NCBI GenBank assembly: GCA_001801425.1
Contig: MGXR01000014.1
Coordinates: 1 to 32,421 of the forward strand
Direction: 5' to 3'
DNA length: 32,421 bases
From: Gammaproteobacteria bacterium RIFCSPHIGHO2_02_FULL_42_43
Lineage (GTDB): Bacteria > Pseudomonadota > Gammaproteobacteria > Coxiellales > Coxiellaceae
Shown: positions 8,316-15,908 of the stretch, one piece after another
Numbering within the stretch: position 1 is the first letter of the stretch
Layout: the number at the start of each line of letters is the position of its first letter
Program-made: the position numbers and the translations under genes
Notes under the pieces: model-generated
Seen by the model: the letters and a program-made list of their open reading frames with translations, nothing else
Databases searched by the model: none
What the model was told of the DNA's origin: nothing

Positions 8316-9836
8316 ATGTCGCGTCAATCACCTGAGGTGCAAGTGCCAATGCCAGCATCAAAAGTTACTCCAATTATTTTTTCTAAACTTTTTTCCGGCG
8401 ACAATGCGTTAACAATGGATGACGCACAATCTTCCATCACCATGAGAAAAATACTGGAAGCGTTCGGTGCCGTTGTCATCAGTGCTACGTCTGTTTCATT
8501 TTATATTGTGACTACGCAAGGTCAAAATTTTGTGATTGTGGGAAGTGGTGTTGGCTCCAATTTTTTCTTGTCACTGTATGCGGCAGATGAGTCAATTGAT
8601 TATATCAAAGAATCCATCACAGAGGGAAAGTGGGTTCAGTTGGTTGCGTCTGGTGCGGTTTCTCTTCTCTCGTCGGGTGCCCAAGGGTTAATTGCTTACC
8701 TACAATCACAAGAACGCGGCGATGCGCAATTGCTTAGCATACTGGCTAGTGTTTCTACCGTTGCTGGTATGGGCGTATTAAACATGGTCACACTGAAAAT
8801 TCTGATGCCGCTTTTTGCAGCGTGGAATCTTGGTTTTAAAGCGCGCCGTTTTTTTGGAATATTACACGACGATGAAAAAACATTTGAGCAAGAAAAACGT
8901 GATGCAATCAAAGCGCTTGAGGCGGCACGTTTTTTATTATCCGCAACAGCGATTGATGCAACTGAATTTCCAACTGCGCGTCTCACTTCGACGTTGGTAC
9001 GTTATTTTGGCAATGTCGCAGATGTTGCATTAAAATTCGCTTTGATGATGATATTACTGTTTTGCATTATGGTGTATACGTGCGCGACCGCTGTCGCACT
9101 TCGAAAGTATGTTCCCTTTTTGGAAAAGTCCGATGAACGTCTTAGCGTGGGTGTTGCTGGTTTGATTATGTTAGCGCCAGGATTGCTGGGTGTTATTGGT
9201 GGTTATCGTTTAGCAGAAACAATATCTTCCGTAATCTCTCGTCTTTTTCAATACGGCACTTTCCTCATTGAATTAAAATTGGGGAGATTGGGCAGATTCG
9301 TTCCATTTGCGGCGATATTTGTTGGAGCCGTGTTGGCGTCGCAGTCTGGTTTTACAACGCAAGAATTATTGCAAAGCTGCAAAGATTGTGCGATGCGCGC
9401 TATCATGTTTTCGCAATATTCACAAACAGGAGAATTTGCTTTTATTTCTTCATCCAGTTACAACGGCTATTTTTCAATTTTGGCTTTCTTGGGCATGTTT
9501 TTGGCACTCAGCCGAAAAATATTTCCCCTGAATAAAACAGAGCGGCAATATTTAGCAGTATTGTCGTGGTTGGATACAGAAATTGCTGCGATTGGAAAAA
9601 TTACTTATGTGAACAAGTTGTCCAATCGTATTAACACAATTGACAGCCTGAGGAACAGAGTGTCGGAGGTGCGTAATCGACTTTGTCAGCTGAATTCCAT
9701 GCGATTTTTTCCGGCGGAAAAAAGAGTGCCAGCAGATGTTGGTCAAGAGCACTCTGTGAATGCGGATCTAGAAGCAGGGGAGCGGGATACATTAGTGATT
9801 CAGCCAGCGGCGCGTCGTTTTTGTAGCATGATGTAA
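8316..9836 (+). CDS. Polytopic membrane protein of unknown function
   Basis: 506 residues from the ATG at 8316, which is 8 nt after TGAGGAG; an in-frame GTG at 8307 overlaps that site and is rejected. Roughly seven or eight hydrophobic segments can be read, near residues 45-65, 70-90, 105-125, 135-168, 235-262, 278-298, 330-348 and 385-400. There is no signal peptide; a hydrophilic N-terminus of ~40 residues comes first. The loop at ~175-215 (DDEKTFEQEKRDAIKALEAA) and the last ~100 residues are charged and may form helices. No transporter motif or catalytic signature is recognised. It stands alone between typA and a small lipoprotein gene, with 18 nt to the latter. It could be a lineage-specific inner-membrane or secreted membrane protein; I cannot decide. 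Confidence 0.75.
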   Translation: MSRQSPEVQVPMPASKVTPIIFSKLFSGDNALTMDDAQSSITMRKILEAFGAVVISATSVSFYIVTTQGQNFVIVGSGVGSNFFLSLYAADESIDYIKESITEGKWVQLVASGAVSLLSSGAQGLIAYLQSQERGDAQLLSILASVSTVAGMGVLNMVTLKILMPLFAAWNLGFKARRFFGILHDDEKTFEQEKRDAIKALEAARFLLSATAIDATEFPTARLTSTLVRYFGNVADVALKFALMMILLFCIMVYTCATAVALRKYVPFLEKSDERLSVGVAGLIMLAPGLLGVIGGYRLAETISSVISRLFQYGTFLIELKLGRLGRFVPFAAIFVGAVLASQSGFTTQELLQSCKDCAMRAIMFSQYSQTGEFAFISSSSYNGYFSILAFLGMFLALSRKIFPLNKTERQYLAVLSWLDTEIAAIGKITYVNKLSNRINTIDSLRNRVSEVRNRLCQLNSMRFFPAEKRVPADVGQEHSVNADLEAGERDTLVIQPAARRFCSMM

Positions 9837-9854
9837 ACAATGGTGAGGAATATG

Positions 9855-10364
9855 ATGAAAACATATAAAATTATTTTTTTGGGTTTAATCGCTGCAATGT
9901 CAACGGCCATGCTCAGTGGCTGCGGATCAAGTGTGAACTACGTTCAACCCAATCAAGTCATGAGTCAATCCACCACCATTCAAGGGAACGAAATAAGACA
10001 TGGGATGCTTTCTGCAAATTGGACCTATACCTATGTTCGATCGATCGATAATAGACCAATTTCATATTCATTTTTTACGGGCATGAGTGCGGGTTATAAA
10101 ATTCGCGTGACGCCCAATATGCCGCACAAATTTACTATATTAAGTCAGTTTAACCAAAGCATGACTGATGGTGGACCTTATGAAGGTTTTGGTGATATCA
10201 CCGCAACACTGAAACCAGGGCAAAACTATGTTGTCCGCTCAAAATCAAACGGCGCTAAAATTAATATGTGGATCGAAAACATGAGCGGTAAAAAAATATC
10301 GCAGATACTATCGGTTCCCTATAATGCGATGCCGCAAGATGAAACGATTATTGTGAATAATTAA
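9855..10364 (+). CDS. Small lipoprotein of unknown function
   Basis: 169 residues. The N-terminus MKTYKIIFLGLIAAMSTAML followed by SGC is a classical lipoprotein signal with lipobox LSGC, so the mature protein begins at the lipidated Cys. The ATG at 9855 is chosen because GAGGA (9845-9849) lies 5 nt upstream; ATGs at 9840 and 9852 are less well placed. The mature part is rich in Ser, Thr, Asn and aromatic residues and looks like a beta-rich domain (TATLKPGQNYVVRSKSNGA). I do not recognise the family. It starts 18 nt after the preceding membrane protein gene, so the two are probably co-transcribed. Confidence 0.75.
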   Translation: MKTYKIIFLGLIAAMSTAMLSGCGSSVNYVQPNQVMSQSTTIQGNEIRHGMLSANWTYTYVRSIDNRPISYSFFTGMSAGYKIRVTPNMPHKFTILSQFNQSMTDGGPYEGFGDITATLKPGQNYVVRSKSNGAKINMWIENMSGKKISQILSVPYNAMPQDETIIVNN

Positions 10365-10375
10365 TTTTCGTGTTT

Positions 10376-10423
10376 TACGCACTTGCTCCGTGTTGCGAAG
10401 CAACACTACGCGCGCGCTTCTGA
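10376..10423 (+). repeat. CGCACTTG...GCTTCTGA repeat, TGTTGC hairpin version
   Basis: A 48-bp copy bounded by TACGCACTTGCTCCG and GCGCGCTTCTGA, with the internal hairpin GTGTTGC-gaa-GCAACAC. An almost identical copy lies at 32325-32371, just after der. Confidence 0.8.
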
Positions 10424-10432
10424 TTTCAGTAT

Positions 10433-10461
10433 TTGTAACTTTTTAAATGCGATGTTATGAT
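10433..10461 (+). promoter_or_regulatory. Candidate promoter of the tRNA cluster
   Basis: TTGTAA (10433-10438), a 17-nt spacer and TATGAT (10456-10461), about 40 nt before the tRNA-like element and 160 nt before tRNA-Ser. If used, it would drive all three RNAs as one precursor. Confidence 0.45.
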
Positions 10462-10470
10462 GCCTTCCGC

Positions 10471-10641
10471 TGGATGTGCCGTTTGTGCTTTTGTTAATTT
10501 GGAGAGATGGCCGAGTGGGTGAACTGCAAAGCAGTGAACGCCAAACAGGATGTTTGGCTGGGTGCGTCTCCGAAAAGAATTATGCAGGCACATGGATGTG
10601 CCGTTTGCGCTTTTGTTAATTTGGAGAGATGGCCGAGTGGT
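10471..10641 (+). repeat. Direct duplication of the tRNA-Ser leader and 5' half
   Basis: 10471-10519 and 10593-10641 are 49-bp direct copies offset by 122 bp, with one internal mismatch (T/C) and a difference at the last base. Each copy covers 30 nt of leader plus the first ~18-19 nt of the tRNA (GGAGAGATGGCCGAGTGG). After that the first copy is unrelated to tRNA-Ser. Confidence 0.9.
10501..10572 (+). ncRNA. tRNA-Ser-derived, three-armed tRNA-like RNA (or pseudo-tRNA)
   Basis: The first 18 nt equal those of tRNA-Ser(GCT) downstream. The remaining ~54 nt differ but still fold: ACTGC-aaa-GCAGT (10523-10535) and GCCAAAC-aggat-GTTTGGC (10540-10558). The 5' GGAGA (10501-10505) pairs with TCTCC (10567-10571), followed by G as in the true tRNA. 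The result is a closed stem with two internal hairpins, 72 nt long. There is no T-loop TTCGAAT and no 7-nt anticodon loop, so it cannot be a normal tRNA. It could be a decayed tRNA, a tRNA-derived small RNA, or a processing decoy for RNase P. Expression is not shown. Confidence 0.5.
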
Positions 10642-10712
10642 CGAAGGCGCTCCCCTGCTAAGGGAGTATAGGGTCAAAAACCTTATCGAGGGTTCGAATC
10701 CCTCTCTCTCCG
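10623..10712 (+). tRNA. tRNA-Ser(GCT)
   Basis: 90 nt. The acceptor GGAGAGA pairs with TCTCTCC (10705-10711), discriminator G. The anticodon stem CTCCC/GGGAG encloses a loop with anticodon GCT (codons AGC/AGU). The long variable arm (AGGGT...ACCTT region) is typical of tRNA-Ser, and the T-arm is GAGGG-TTCGAAT-CCCTC. The 3' CCA is not encoded. Confidence 0.97.
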
Positions 10713-10732
10713 AAAGTTATTTTTTTGAAATT

Positions 10733-10806
10733 GCGCCCGTAGCTCAGCTGGATAGAGCACCAGGCTACGAACTTGGGGGTCGGGAGTTCGAATCTCTCCG
10801 GGCGCG
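10733..10806 (+). tRNA. tRNA-Arg(ACG)
   Basis: 74 nt. The acceptor GCGCCCG pairs with CGGGCGC (10799-10805), discriminator G. Anticodon stem CCAGG/CTTGG with loop CTACGAA gives anticodon ACG (CGN arginine codons, wobble A expected to be edited to inosine by TadA). The T-arm is GGGAG-TTCGAAT-CTCTC. CCA is not encoded. It lies 20 nt after tRNA-Ser and 10 nt from the convergent lptB end. Confidence 0.97.
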
Positions 10807-10816
10807 TTTTGATTTA

Positions 10817-11542
10817 TTACAAATTAAAATCTTCACCCAAATACACTTCGCGTACTTCTTGGTGCGATAAAATTTCTTGCGGCGTGCCGGCAGCGATAAT
10901 GTTGCCTTCGTTCACGATGTAAGCGTGTTCACAAATATCCAGCGTTTCTCGTACATTGTGATCTGTAATGAGCACACCAATGCCGCGCTTAGCCAAATGT
11001 TTGATGATGCGTTTGATGTCAATGACAGAAATGGGATCAACACCAGCAAAAGGTTCGTCGAGCAAAATAAATTTTGGATTCATCGCAAGTGCGCGTGCAA
11101 TTTCAACGCGACGCGTTTCACCGCCAGATAAACTCATCGCCGAAGTATCTCTTAAATGCGACAAATGAAATTCTGCTAACAAAAAATCCAGTTGTTCTTG
11201 CCGCTGTGTGTGCGTTAAATCATCGCGCAATTGCAAAATAGCCATGATGTTGTCAGCAACGGTTAATTTTCGAAAGATGGATTTTTCTTGTGGCAAATAA
11301 CCAATGCCCAATCGCGCGCGTTGATGCATGGGCAAGCGCGTGACGTTGTGCTGATCAATGTAAATCGCGCCACGATCTGGCTGAACCAATCCCACAATCA
11401 TATAAAAGCTCGTGGTTTTGCCAGCGCCATTGGGTCCCAACAATCCAACGATGCGCCCGCTTTCCACGGTCAAGGACACATCTTTTACGACTGCGCGATT
11501 TTTGTAGCGTTTCTCAAGATGTTGTGTGGAAAGTACTGGCAT
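10817..11542 (-). CDS. lptB: LPS export ABC transporter ATPase LptB
   Basis: 241 residues, standard length. A cytoplasmic ATPase of LptB2FG that extracts LPS from the inner membrane and drives it across the Lpt bridge. Walker [11 protein letters not shown]-loop [17 protein letters not shown] signature LSGGE, Walker [14 protein letters not shown] and switch histidine ITDHN are all present, and the spacing matches LptB closely. Its ATG is 2 nt past the lptC stop, so the two are co-translated. The lptA gene that usually lies between lptC and lptB is not here. Confidence 0.97.
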   Translation of the reverse strand: MPVLSTQHLEKRYKNRAVVKDVSLTVESGRIVGLLGPNGAGKTTSFYMIVGLVQPDRGAIYIDQHNVTRLPMHQRARLGIGYLPQEKSIFRKLTVADNIMAILQLRDDLTHTQRQEQLDFLLAEFHLSHLRDTSAMSLSGGETRRVEIARALAMNPKFILLDEPFAGVDPISVIDIKRIIKHLAKRGIGVLITDHNVRETLDICEHAYIVNEGNIIAAGTPQEILSHQEVREVYLGEDFNL

Positions 11543-11544
11543 AA

Positions 11545-12114
11545 TTATATTTTTTTCTGCGAAGGTTGATAGATCGCTTCAGATTGTGATTTCAATTCAT
11601 ATTGTCCTGTTTTGAGATTCGCTGTCAATCCAACGCCGTTTACGATGATTCCGGGGCGAAAGAGGGTGACCGGCTCTTTGGTGGTGGCTAATGACTGTTT
11701 GGGGAAAATCACGAGTTCAGTGGTTTTGATTGTAGATCTCGGTTCGTTATCGTTACGCATTTCTCGAATGAGTACGTGCCCCGTCAGCACCACGCGATCG
11801 CCTTTTTTATTGCTGATTGCTTGATCGGCGCGAATGTGCCACGGCACTTGTTTTTCACTGTACGTGACAATTTCAGGATTGTGAAAGACGATGCGATCTT
11901 CAGACTGAAATTCAACAATTTTATCTGCCGTGATTTTTGTTTTAATGTTGCCTTGCTTGTCGTATTCAACAAAATTACCGCCCGTGACAAAACTATTAAT
12001 TTTAGAATCGAGTGAAATATTGAGCGCGCGTTCTGCGTGATGCAAAATTAAAAAACTGGCAACGACAAAAATAAAAATAATAACGCCATAAAAATAATAC
12101 GATTTATATTTCAT
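11545..12114 (-). CDS. lptC: LPS export periplasmic bridge protein LptC
   Basis: 189 residues, the usual LptC length. One N-terminal membrane anchor (residues ~7-25, [14 protein letters not shown]) is followed by a periplasmic beta-jellyroll of the OstA/LptC type. The family-typical C-terminal part reads [20 protein letters not shown], then [11 protein letters not shown]. LptC receives LPS from LptB2FG and hands it to LptA. LptA itself has a cleaved signal peptide, and this protein has an anchor, so LptC is the better call. A 200-bp repeat begins directly upstream of the ATG (12115), between this gene and kdsC. Confidence 0.9.
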   Translation of the reverse strand: MKYKSYYFYGVIIFIFVVASFLILHHAERALNISLDSKINSFVTGGNFVEYDKQGNIKTKITADKIVEFQSEDRIVFHNPEIVTYSEKQVPWHIRADQAISNKKGDRVVLTGHVLIREMRNDNEPRSTIKTTELVIFPKQSLATTKEPVTLFRPGIIVNGVGLTANLKTGQYELKSQSEAIYQPSQKKI

Positions 12115-12314
12115 GATATACCGCTCATCAATGAGAATGTGATATTACCGCACTTTAATTGCTCGCGGTATATCCTGATTGAACGCAAACATGAAATGAA
12201 TTCATGTTTGCTAAATCAAAGAGGCGAATCACGATTCTCCCCTTTGAAACCCCATCGCGATAAGACACTTCGAAATGCGATAAAAAAATCGCATTTCGAA
12301 GTGGGATGGGTATA
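12115..12314. repeat. 200-bp multi-hairpin element, copy 1
   Basis: Closely matches 23213-23410 over its whole length. It contains consecutive inverted repeats: GATATACCGC...GCGGTATATC (12115-~12175), GCAAACATGAA...TTCATGTTTGC, GGCGAATC/GATTCTCC, and the long CACTTCGAAATGCGAT...ATCGCATTTCGAAGTG, enclosed by CCCATC/GATGGG and ending GGGTATA. It overlaps the last ~86 bp of kdsC (minus strand) and ends immediately 5' of the lptC start. Confidence 0.9.
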
Positions 12315-12774
12315 ACAAGTAATCACACACTTCGCGCACAGCACCATTTCCACCTTCTTTGATGGTACACCATTTTGCTATTTTTTTCGCAGCAGGGACG
12401 GCATTGGCAACCGCAATGGGCAATGCTACTTTTTCCATCACGGGAATATCTGCTACGTCATCGCCCACATAGGCCACTTGCTCGTCGGTGAATTGCAGCG
12501 TGGATAATAATGTTTGATATGCGGCCAATTTATCAGACTGTGCTAAAAAAACATGTTGAATTTGTAATTCGGCTAATCGGCGCTTGACGGCGGTTGATTC
12601 TCTGCCGGAAATGACGGCGACAATGATTCCTTTTTGCCGCAGTTGATGCAAGCCGGAACCATCTTGCACGTGAAATCCCATCATTTCTTCGGAGTTGCCG
12701 TAATAAACTTTTCCATTGGTGAGCACGCCGTCGACGTCGAGTATTAATAATTTAATTTTGTTTTTAGAACACAT
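12229..12774 (-). CDS. kdsC: KDO-8-phosphate phosphatase KdsC with repeat-encoded tail
   Basis: 181 residues. A HAD-superfamily C0 phosphatase that removes phosphate from 3-deoxy-D-manno-octulosonate 8-phosphate, the third KDO step before LPS assembly. Motif I LILDVDGVLTNG, motif II VISGRES, and the GYVGDD-type motif IV VAYVGDDVADIPVM are present. The conserved fold ends at GNGAVREVCDYLL. The last ~27 residues (YPSHFEMRFFYRISKCLIAM and beyond) are encoded inside the 200-bp repeat, so the native C-terminus has been replaced. It is 2 nt downstream of kdsD. Confidence 0.95.
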   Translation of the reverse strand: MCSKNKIKLLILDVDGVLTNGKVYYGNSEEMMGFHVQDGSGLHQLRQKGIIVAVISGRESTAVKRRLAELQIQHVFLAQSDKLAAYQTLLSTLQFTDEQVAYVGDDVADIPVMEKVALPIAVANAVPAAKKIAKWCTIKEGGNGAVREVCDYLLYPSHFEMRFFYRISKCLIAMGFQRGES

Positions 12775-12776
12775 TG

Positions 12777-13769
12777 TTATCCAATTCCTGCGCGCAATAA
12801 ATCGTGCATGTGTACCACGCCAACGGGTTTTTCATTATCGAGCACGACGAGTGAGGTAATTTTTCGCTGCTCCATCAGTTGCAATGCTTCAGCAGCCAAA
12901 CAATTTTTAGTAATGGTGACGCTGTTTTTGGTCATGATGTCCGCTATTTTTGTTTGATGCACGTTGACGTTTTGATCGAGTGAGCGACGTAAATCACCGT
13001 CGGTAAAAATGCCGCATAATTTTCCATCAGTATCAACCACCGTCGTCATTCCCAAACTTTTTCGCGTCATTTCTAACAATGCATCTGACAACAGGCAATC
13101 GATCGTTACGACAGGCAATTGTTCACCGGTATGCATTAATTTGTCGATTTGCAATAATAATCGCCGACCTAATGCGCCGCCTGGATGATAACGCGCAAAA
13201 TCATTCGCCTGAAATCCGCGCGCTTCCAAGAGTGCGAGTGCGATGGCATCGCCCATGACGAGCGCTGTGGTGGTGCTGGATGTTGGCGCTAATCCCAACG
13301 GACATGCTTCTTGATTGACACTAATATCCAAATGAATCGTCGCATATTGTGCCAAAATAGATTTCGCATTACCGGTCATCGCGATCATGGGGATATTGAG
13401 TAATTTGATAATAGGCAACAGCGTGAGTATTTCGTTGGTTTCGCCAGAATTTGAAATGGCGATGATGGTATCACCCGGTGCTAACATACCCAGATCACCA
13501 TGATTAGCTTCTGCGGGATGAACGAAATAACTGGCAGTGCCTGTGCTTGCCAACGTGGCTGCAATTTTTCTTGCGATATGCCCGGATTTTCCCATGCCGA
13601 TTAAAATGACGCGGCCTTTGCAGCGTAATAAATAATCGCAGGTTTTAACAAAGGATTCGCCGATGCGCAGCGACAAATTGGCGACGGCTTCCGCTTCAAT
13701 ACGAATGACTCGACGCGCTGTTTCGCAGAGTTTTTTATCGGCTATTTCGGTAGTTGCGGATTCTATCAT
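12777..13769 (-). CDS. kdsD: Arabinose-5-phosphate isomerase KdsD
   Basis: 330 residues from the ATG at 13769. Converts D-ribulose 5-phosphate to D-arabinose 5-phosphate, the first KDO step. An N-terminal SIS domain (LIGMGKSGHIARKIAATLAS; YFVHPAEANHGDLGML; AISNSGETNEI) is followed by two CBS domains in the last ~130 residues (FTDGDLRRSLDQ; KITSLVVLDNEKPVGVVHMH). A longer in-frame extension to 14045 exists but is antisense to mlaF and is rejected; the chosen start puts the GMGKSGH motif where it lies in E. coli KdsD. There is no clear ribosome-binding site. Confidence 0.95.
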   Translation of the reverse strand: MIESATTEIADKKLCETARRVIRIEAEAVANLSLRIGESFVKTCDYLLRCKGRVILIGMGKSGHIARKIAATLASTGTASYFVHPAEANHGDLGMLAPGDTIIAISNSGETNEILTLLPIIKLLNIPMIAMTGNAKSILAQYATIHLDISVNQEACPLGLAPTSSTTTALVMGDAIALALLEARGFQANDFARYHPGGALGRRLLLQIDKLMHTGEQLPVVTIDCLLSDALLEMTRKSLGMTTVVDTDGKLCGIFTDGDLRRSLDQNVNVHQTKIADIMTKNSVTITKNCLAAEALQLMEQRKITSLVVLDNEKPVGVVHMHDLLRAGIG

Positions 13770-13775
13770 CGTGGT

Positions 13776-13803
13776 ATTATATACAGATCGACGCAAGAGC
13801 CAA
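13776..13803 (-). promoter_or_regulatory. Candidate kdsD promoter, possibly leaderless
   Basis: On the minus strand TTGGCT (13803-13798), a 16-nt spacer and TATAAT (13781-13776). The -10 box ends only 6 nt before the kdsD ATG, so a normal start site would fall on or next to the start codon. The 63-bp gap must also hold the promoter for the divergent mlaF. Confidence 0.5.
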
Positions 13804-13832
13804 AGTTTATTTGAGTATGCAAGAGGCGCTGA

Positions 13833-14630
13833 TTGAGTTCCACCCCCATTATCACCGTCAGTAACGTTACTTTTCGCCGCGAAACGCGAGTCATTTTCGA
13901 TAATATCAGTTTGTCTATTCCACGCGGAAAAATTACCGCCATCATGGGTCCGAGTGGCACCGGCAAAACCACGTTGCTGCGATTGATAGGCGGGCAGTTG
14001 CGCCCGAATGCGGGCGTGATTGAAGTGGACGGCGACAATATTCATGCATTATCGCAAAAAGAGTTGTATCGTGTGCGCAGAAAAATGGGTGTCTTGTTTC
14101 AAGAAGGTGGATTATTTACGGATCTAACTGTTTTTGAAAACGTGGCATTTCCGTTGCGCGAACATATGCAATTACCCGAAGACATGATTCGGGATTTGGT
14201 CTTGATGTGTTTGGAAGCGGTGGGTTTACGCGGTGCTGCAGAATTGCGTATCGATCAATTATCCGGCGGTATGGCGAGACGTGTTGCATTAGCGAGAGCA
14301 ATTATTTTAGGTCCTAAAATGATGATGTATGATGAGCCTTTTTCGGGGCAAGATCCCATTGGTCGTGGCGTGTTGTTGCGATTGATTAAAGAATTAAATG
14401 ACGCATTGGATTTAACATCGGTCGTCATTTCGCATGACGTATTGGAAACCGAAAAAATTGCGGATTACATTATTATTATTTTTCAAGGCACGGTGATTGG
14501 CGAAGGCGAACCATCGAAATTGATTGCAAGTCCTTCTGCGTCTGTGCAGCAGTTTTTGCAAGGTTCGGCAGATGGCCCCGTGACTTTCCACTATCCTGCA
14601 AGAAGTTATATAGAGGATTTGCAACTGTGA
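13833..14630 (+). CDS. mlaF: Phospholipid transport ATPase MlaF
   Basis: 265 residues. The ATPase of the MlaFEDB inner-membrane complex that maintains outer-membrane lipid asymmetry. Walker A GPSGTGKTT, signature LSGGM, Walker B MMMYDEPFSGQDP and switch His VISHD are visible. The start is TTG: it lies directly after an in-frame TGA (13830-13832), and AAGAGG (13821-13826) is 6 nt upstream, so no ATG is possible before the conserved VTFRRETRVIFDNIS. First gene of mlaFEDCB, divergent from kdsD as in E. coli. Overlaps mlaE by 4 nt. Confidence 0.96.
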   Translation: MSSTPIITVSNVTFRRETRVIFDNISLSIPRGKITAIMGPSGTGKTTLLRLIGGQLRPNAGVIEVDGDNIHALSQKELYRVRRKMGVLFQEGGLFTDLTVFENVAFPLREHMQLPEDMIRDLVLMCLEAVGLRGAAELRIDQLSGGMARRVALARAIILGPKMMMYDEPFSGQDPIGRGVLLRLIKELNDALDLTSVVISHDVLETEKIADYIIIIFQGTVIGEGEPSKLIASPSASVQQFLQGSADGPVTFHYPARSYIEDLQL

Positions 14631-15409
14631 TGACGAGCGTGATTCAATTGGGCCGTTTTGGCGTCGCATTTTGTTTGCGCGTTGGGCGCTCGGGTTTATT
14701 TTTACTAGGAACGTTAGTGCAACGCCCGCAATGGCGGCAAGCGTGGCCACTTTTGTCCACGCAGTTATATCGTGTGGGCATTTTGTCATTGCCGATTATT
14801 TTATTGTCCGCATTATTTATCGGCATGGTGGTGGCATTGCAAGGTTATAATACGTTGCAAAAATTTGGTGCGGAGCAAGAGCTCGGGCAATTGTTGGCAC
14901 TGAGTATTGTGCGTGAGTTGGGGCCAGTTGTGAGTGCATTATTATTTGCGGGGCGCGCAGGTTCTGCATTGACAGCGGAACTGGGGTTGATGCGCGCAAC
15001 GTCACAACTGAGCAGCTTAGAAATGATGGCGGTGAATCCGTTGTGGTATGTAGTCGCCCCTCGATTTTGGGCGGGATTTATTGCGTTGCCGTTGCTCACG
15101 ATTTTATTTAACGTGATGGCGATTTACGGCGGGCAATTGGTGGGCGTGGATTGGTTGGGTGTGGATGGCGGTTCATTTTGGAGTAACATGCAATCCGCTG
15201 TTAATTTTCATGATGACGTGTTAAACGGAATCATCAAAAGCGTTGTGTTTGGTTTTATGGTGACTTGGGTGGCTGTGTATCAGGGCTATTATTCAGAGCC
15301 GAATGCGCGCGGCATCAGTCGTGCTACAACTAAAACGGTTGTGTATTCATCGTTGCTGGTGTTAGCGCTCGATTTTGTGTTGACCGCGGTGATGATGGGG
15401 GGTTGGTAA
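14627..15409 (+). CDS. mlaE: Phospholipid transport permease MlaE
   Basis: 260 residues, standard. MlaE-family (YrbE) permease with about five membrane helices that forms the dimeric core of MlaFEDB. Recognisable signatures include GMVVALQGYNTLQKFGAE, REVGPVV-like RELGPVVSALLFAGRAGSAL, LGLMRATSQLSSLEMMAVNP and GYYSEPNARGISRATTKTVV. Starts with GTG at 14627 (or ATG at 14630) overlapping the mlaF stop; GAGG at 14613-14616 fits the GTG. Confidence 0.96.
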   Translation: MMTSVIQLGRFGVAFCLRVGRSGLFLLGTLVQRPQWRQAWPLLSTQLYRVGILSLPIILLSALFIGMVVALQGYNTLQKFGAEQELGQLLALSIVRELGPVVSALLFAGRAGSALTAELGLMRATSQLSSLEMMAVNPLWYVVAPRFWAGFIALPLLTILFNVMAIYGGQLVGVDWLGVDGGSFWSNMQSAVNFHDDVLNGIIKSVVFGFMVTWVAVYQGYYSEPNARGISRATTKTVVYSSLLVLALDFVLTAVMMGGW

Positions 15410-15410
15410 C

Positions 15411-15908
15411 TTGCGTAATTATTGGTTGGAATTTTCCGTGGGAATTTTTATTGTGGTCGCGCTGTGTGGTCTTGTTTTGCTCGCCTTTAAAGTGAGTGGC
15501 CTTACTAATTTGGGCGACGGTAATACTTACGTGTTGAGCGCTGATTTTGACAACATCGGTGATTTGAAAGTGCGCGCACCGGTGACGGTGTCTGGGGTTA
15601 AAGTAGGTGCTGTGTCGGATATTAAACTCAATGGTGACACGTATCGCGCCATGGTGACGTTGTTGATCAACAACCATTATCGTAATTTGCCCGCAGATAC
15701 CTCCGCGAGTATTTTAACGCAAGGGTTGCTCGGTTCTAATTATGTGAGTTTGTCGCCTGGTTTTGAAAACCAAGTGTTGGCGCCAGGTTCGCGAATTGAA
15801 ACCACGCATTCCGCGATTATTCTTGAAAATTTGATCGGGCAATTAATGTTTAATTTAACTGATGATAAAAAATCTAACAAAAAGAGGACGAAAACCAATG
15901 CGTCATAA
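15411..15908 (+). CDS. mlaD: Phospholipid-binding MCE protein MlaD
   Basis: 165 residues. One N-terminal membrane helix (residues ~7-27) is followed by a single MCE domain (VLSADFDNIGDLKVRAPVTV; GVKVGAVSDIKL) with the family's LLGSNYVSLSPG end. MlaD hexamers sit in the periplasm on MlaE and pass phospholipids to or from MlaC. The start is TTG at 15411, one base after the mlaE stop. The C-terminal tail is short and Lys-rich (KKSNKKRTKTNAS) and overlaps the mlaC start by 11 nt. Confidence 0.95.
   Translation: MRNYWLEFSVGIFIVVALCGLVLLAFKVSGLTNLGDGNTYVLSADFDNIGDLKVRAPVTVSGVKVGAVSDIKLNGDTYRAMVTLLINNHYRNLPADTSASILTQGLLGSNYVSLSPGFENQVLAPGSRIETTHSAIILENLIGQLMFNLTDDKKSNKKRTKTNAS

Noticed and set aside
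10471-10641. Prophage or island attachment site at tRNA-Ser
   Set aside because: Integration normally duplicates the 3' end of a tRNA; here the 5' half plus leader is duplicated, and no integrase gene lies nearby.
10550-10870. 106-codon ORF across the tRNA genes
   Set aside because: It runs through tRNA-Ser and tRNA-Arg and is a by-product of their sequence.
13770-14045. N-terminal extension of KdsD
   Set aside because: It is antisense to the start of mlaF and absent from the KdsD family; the ATG at 13769 gives the normal length.
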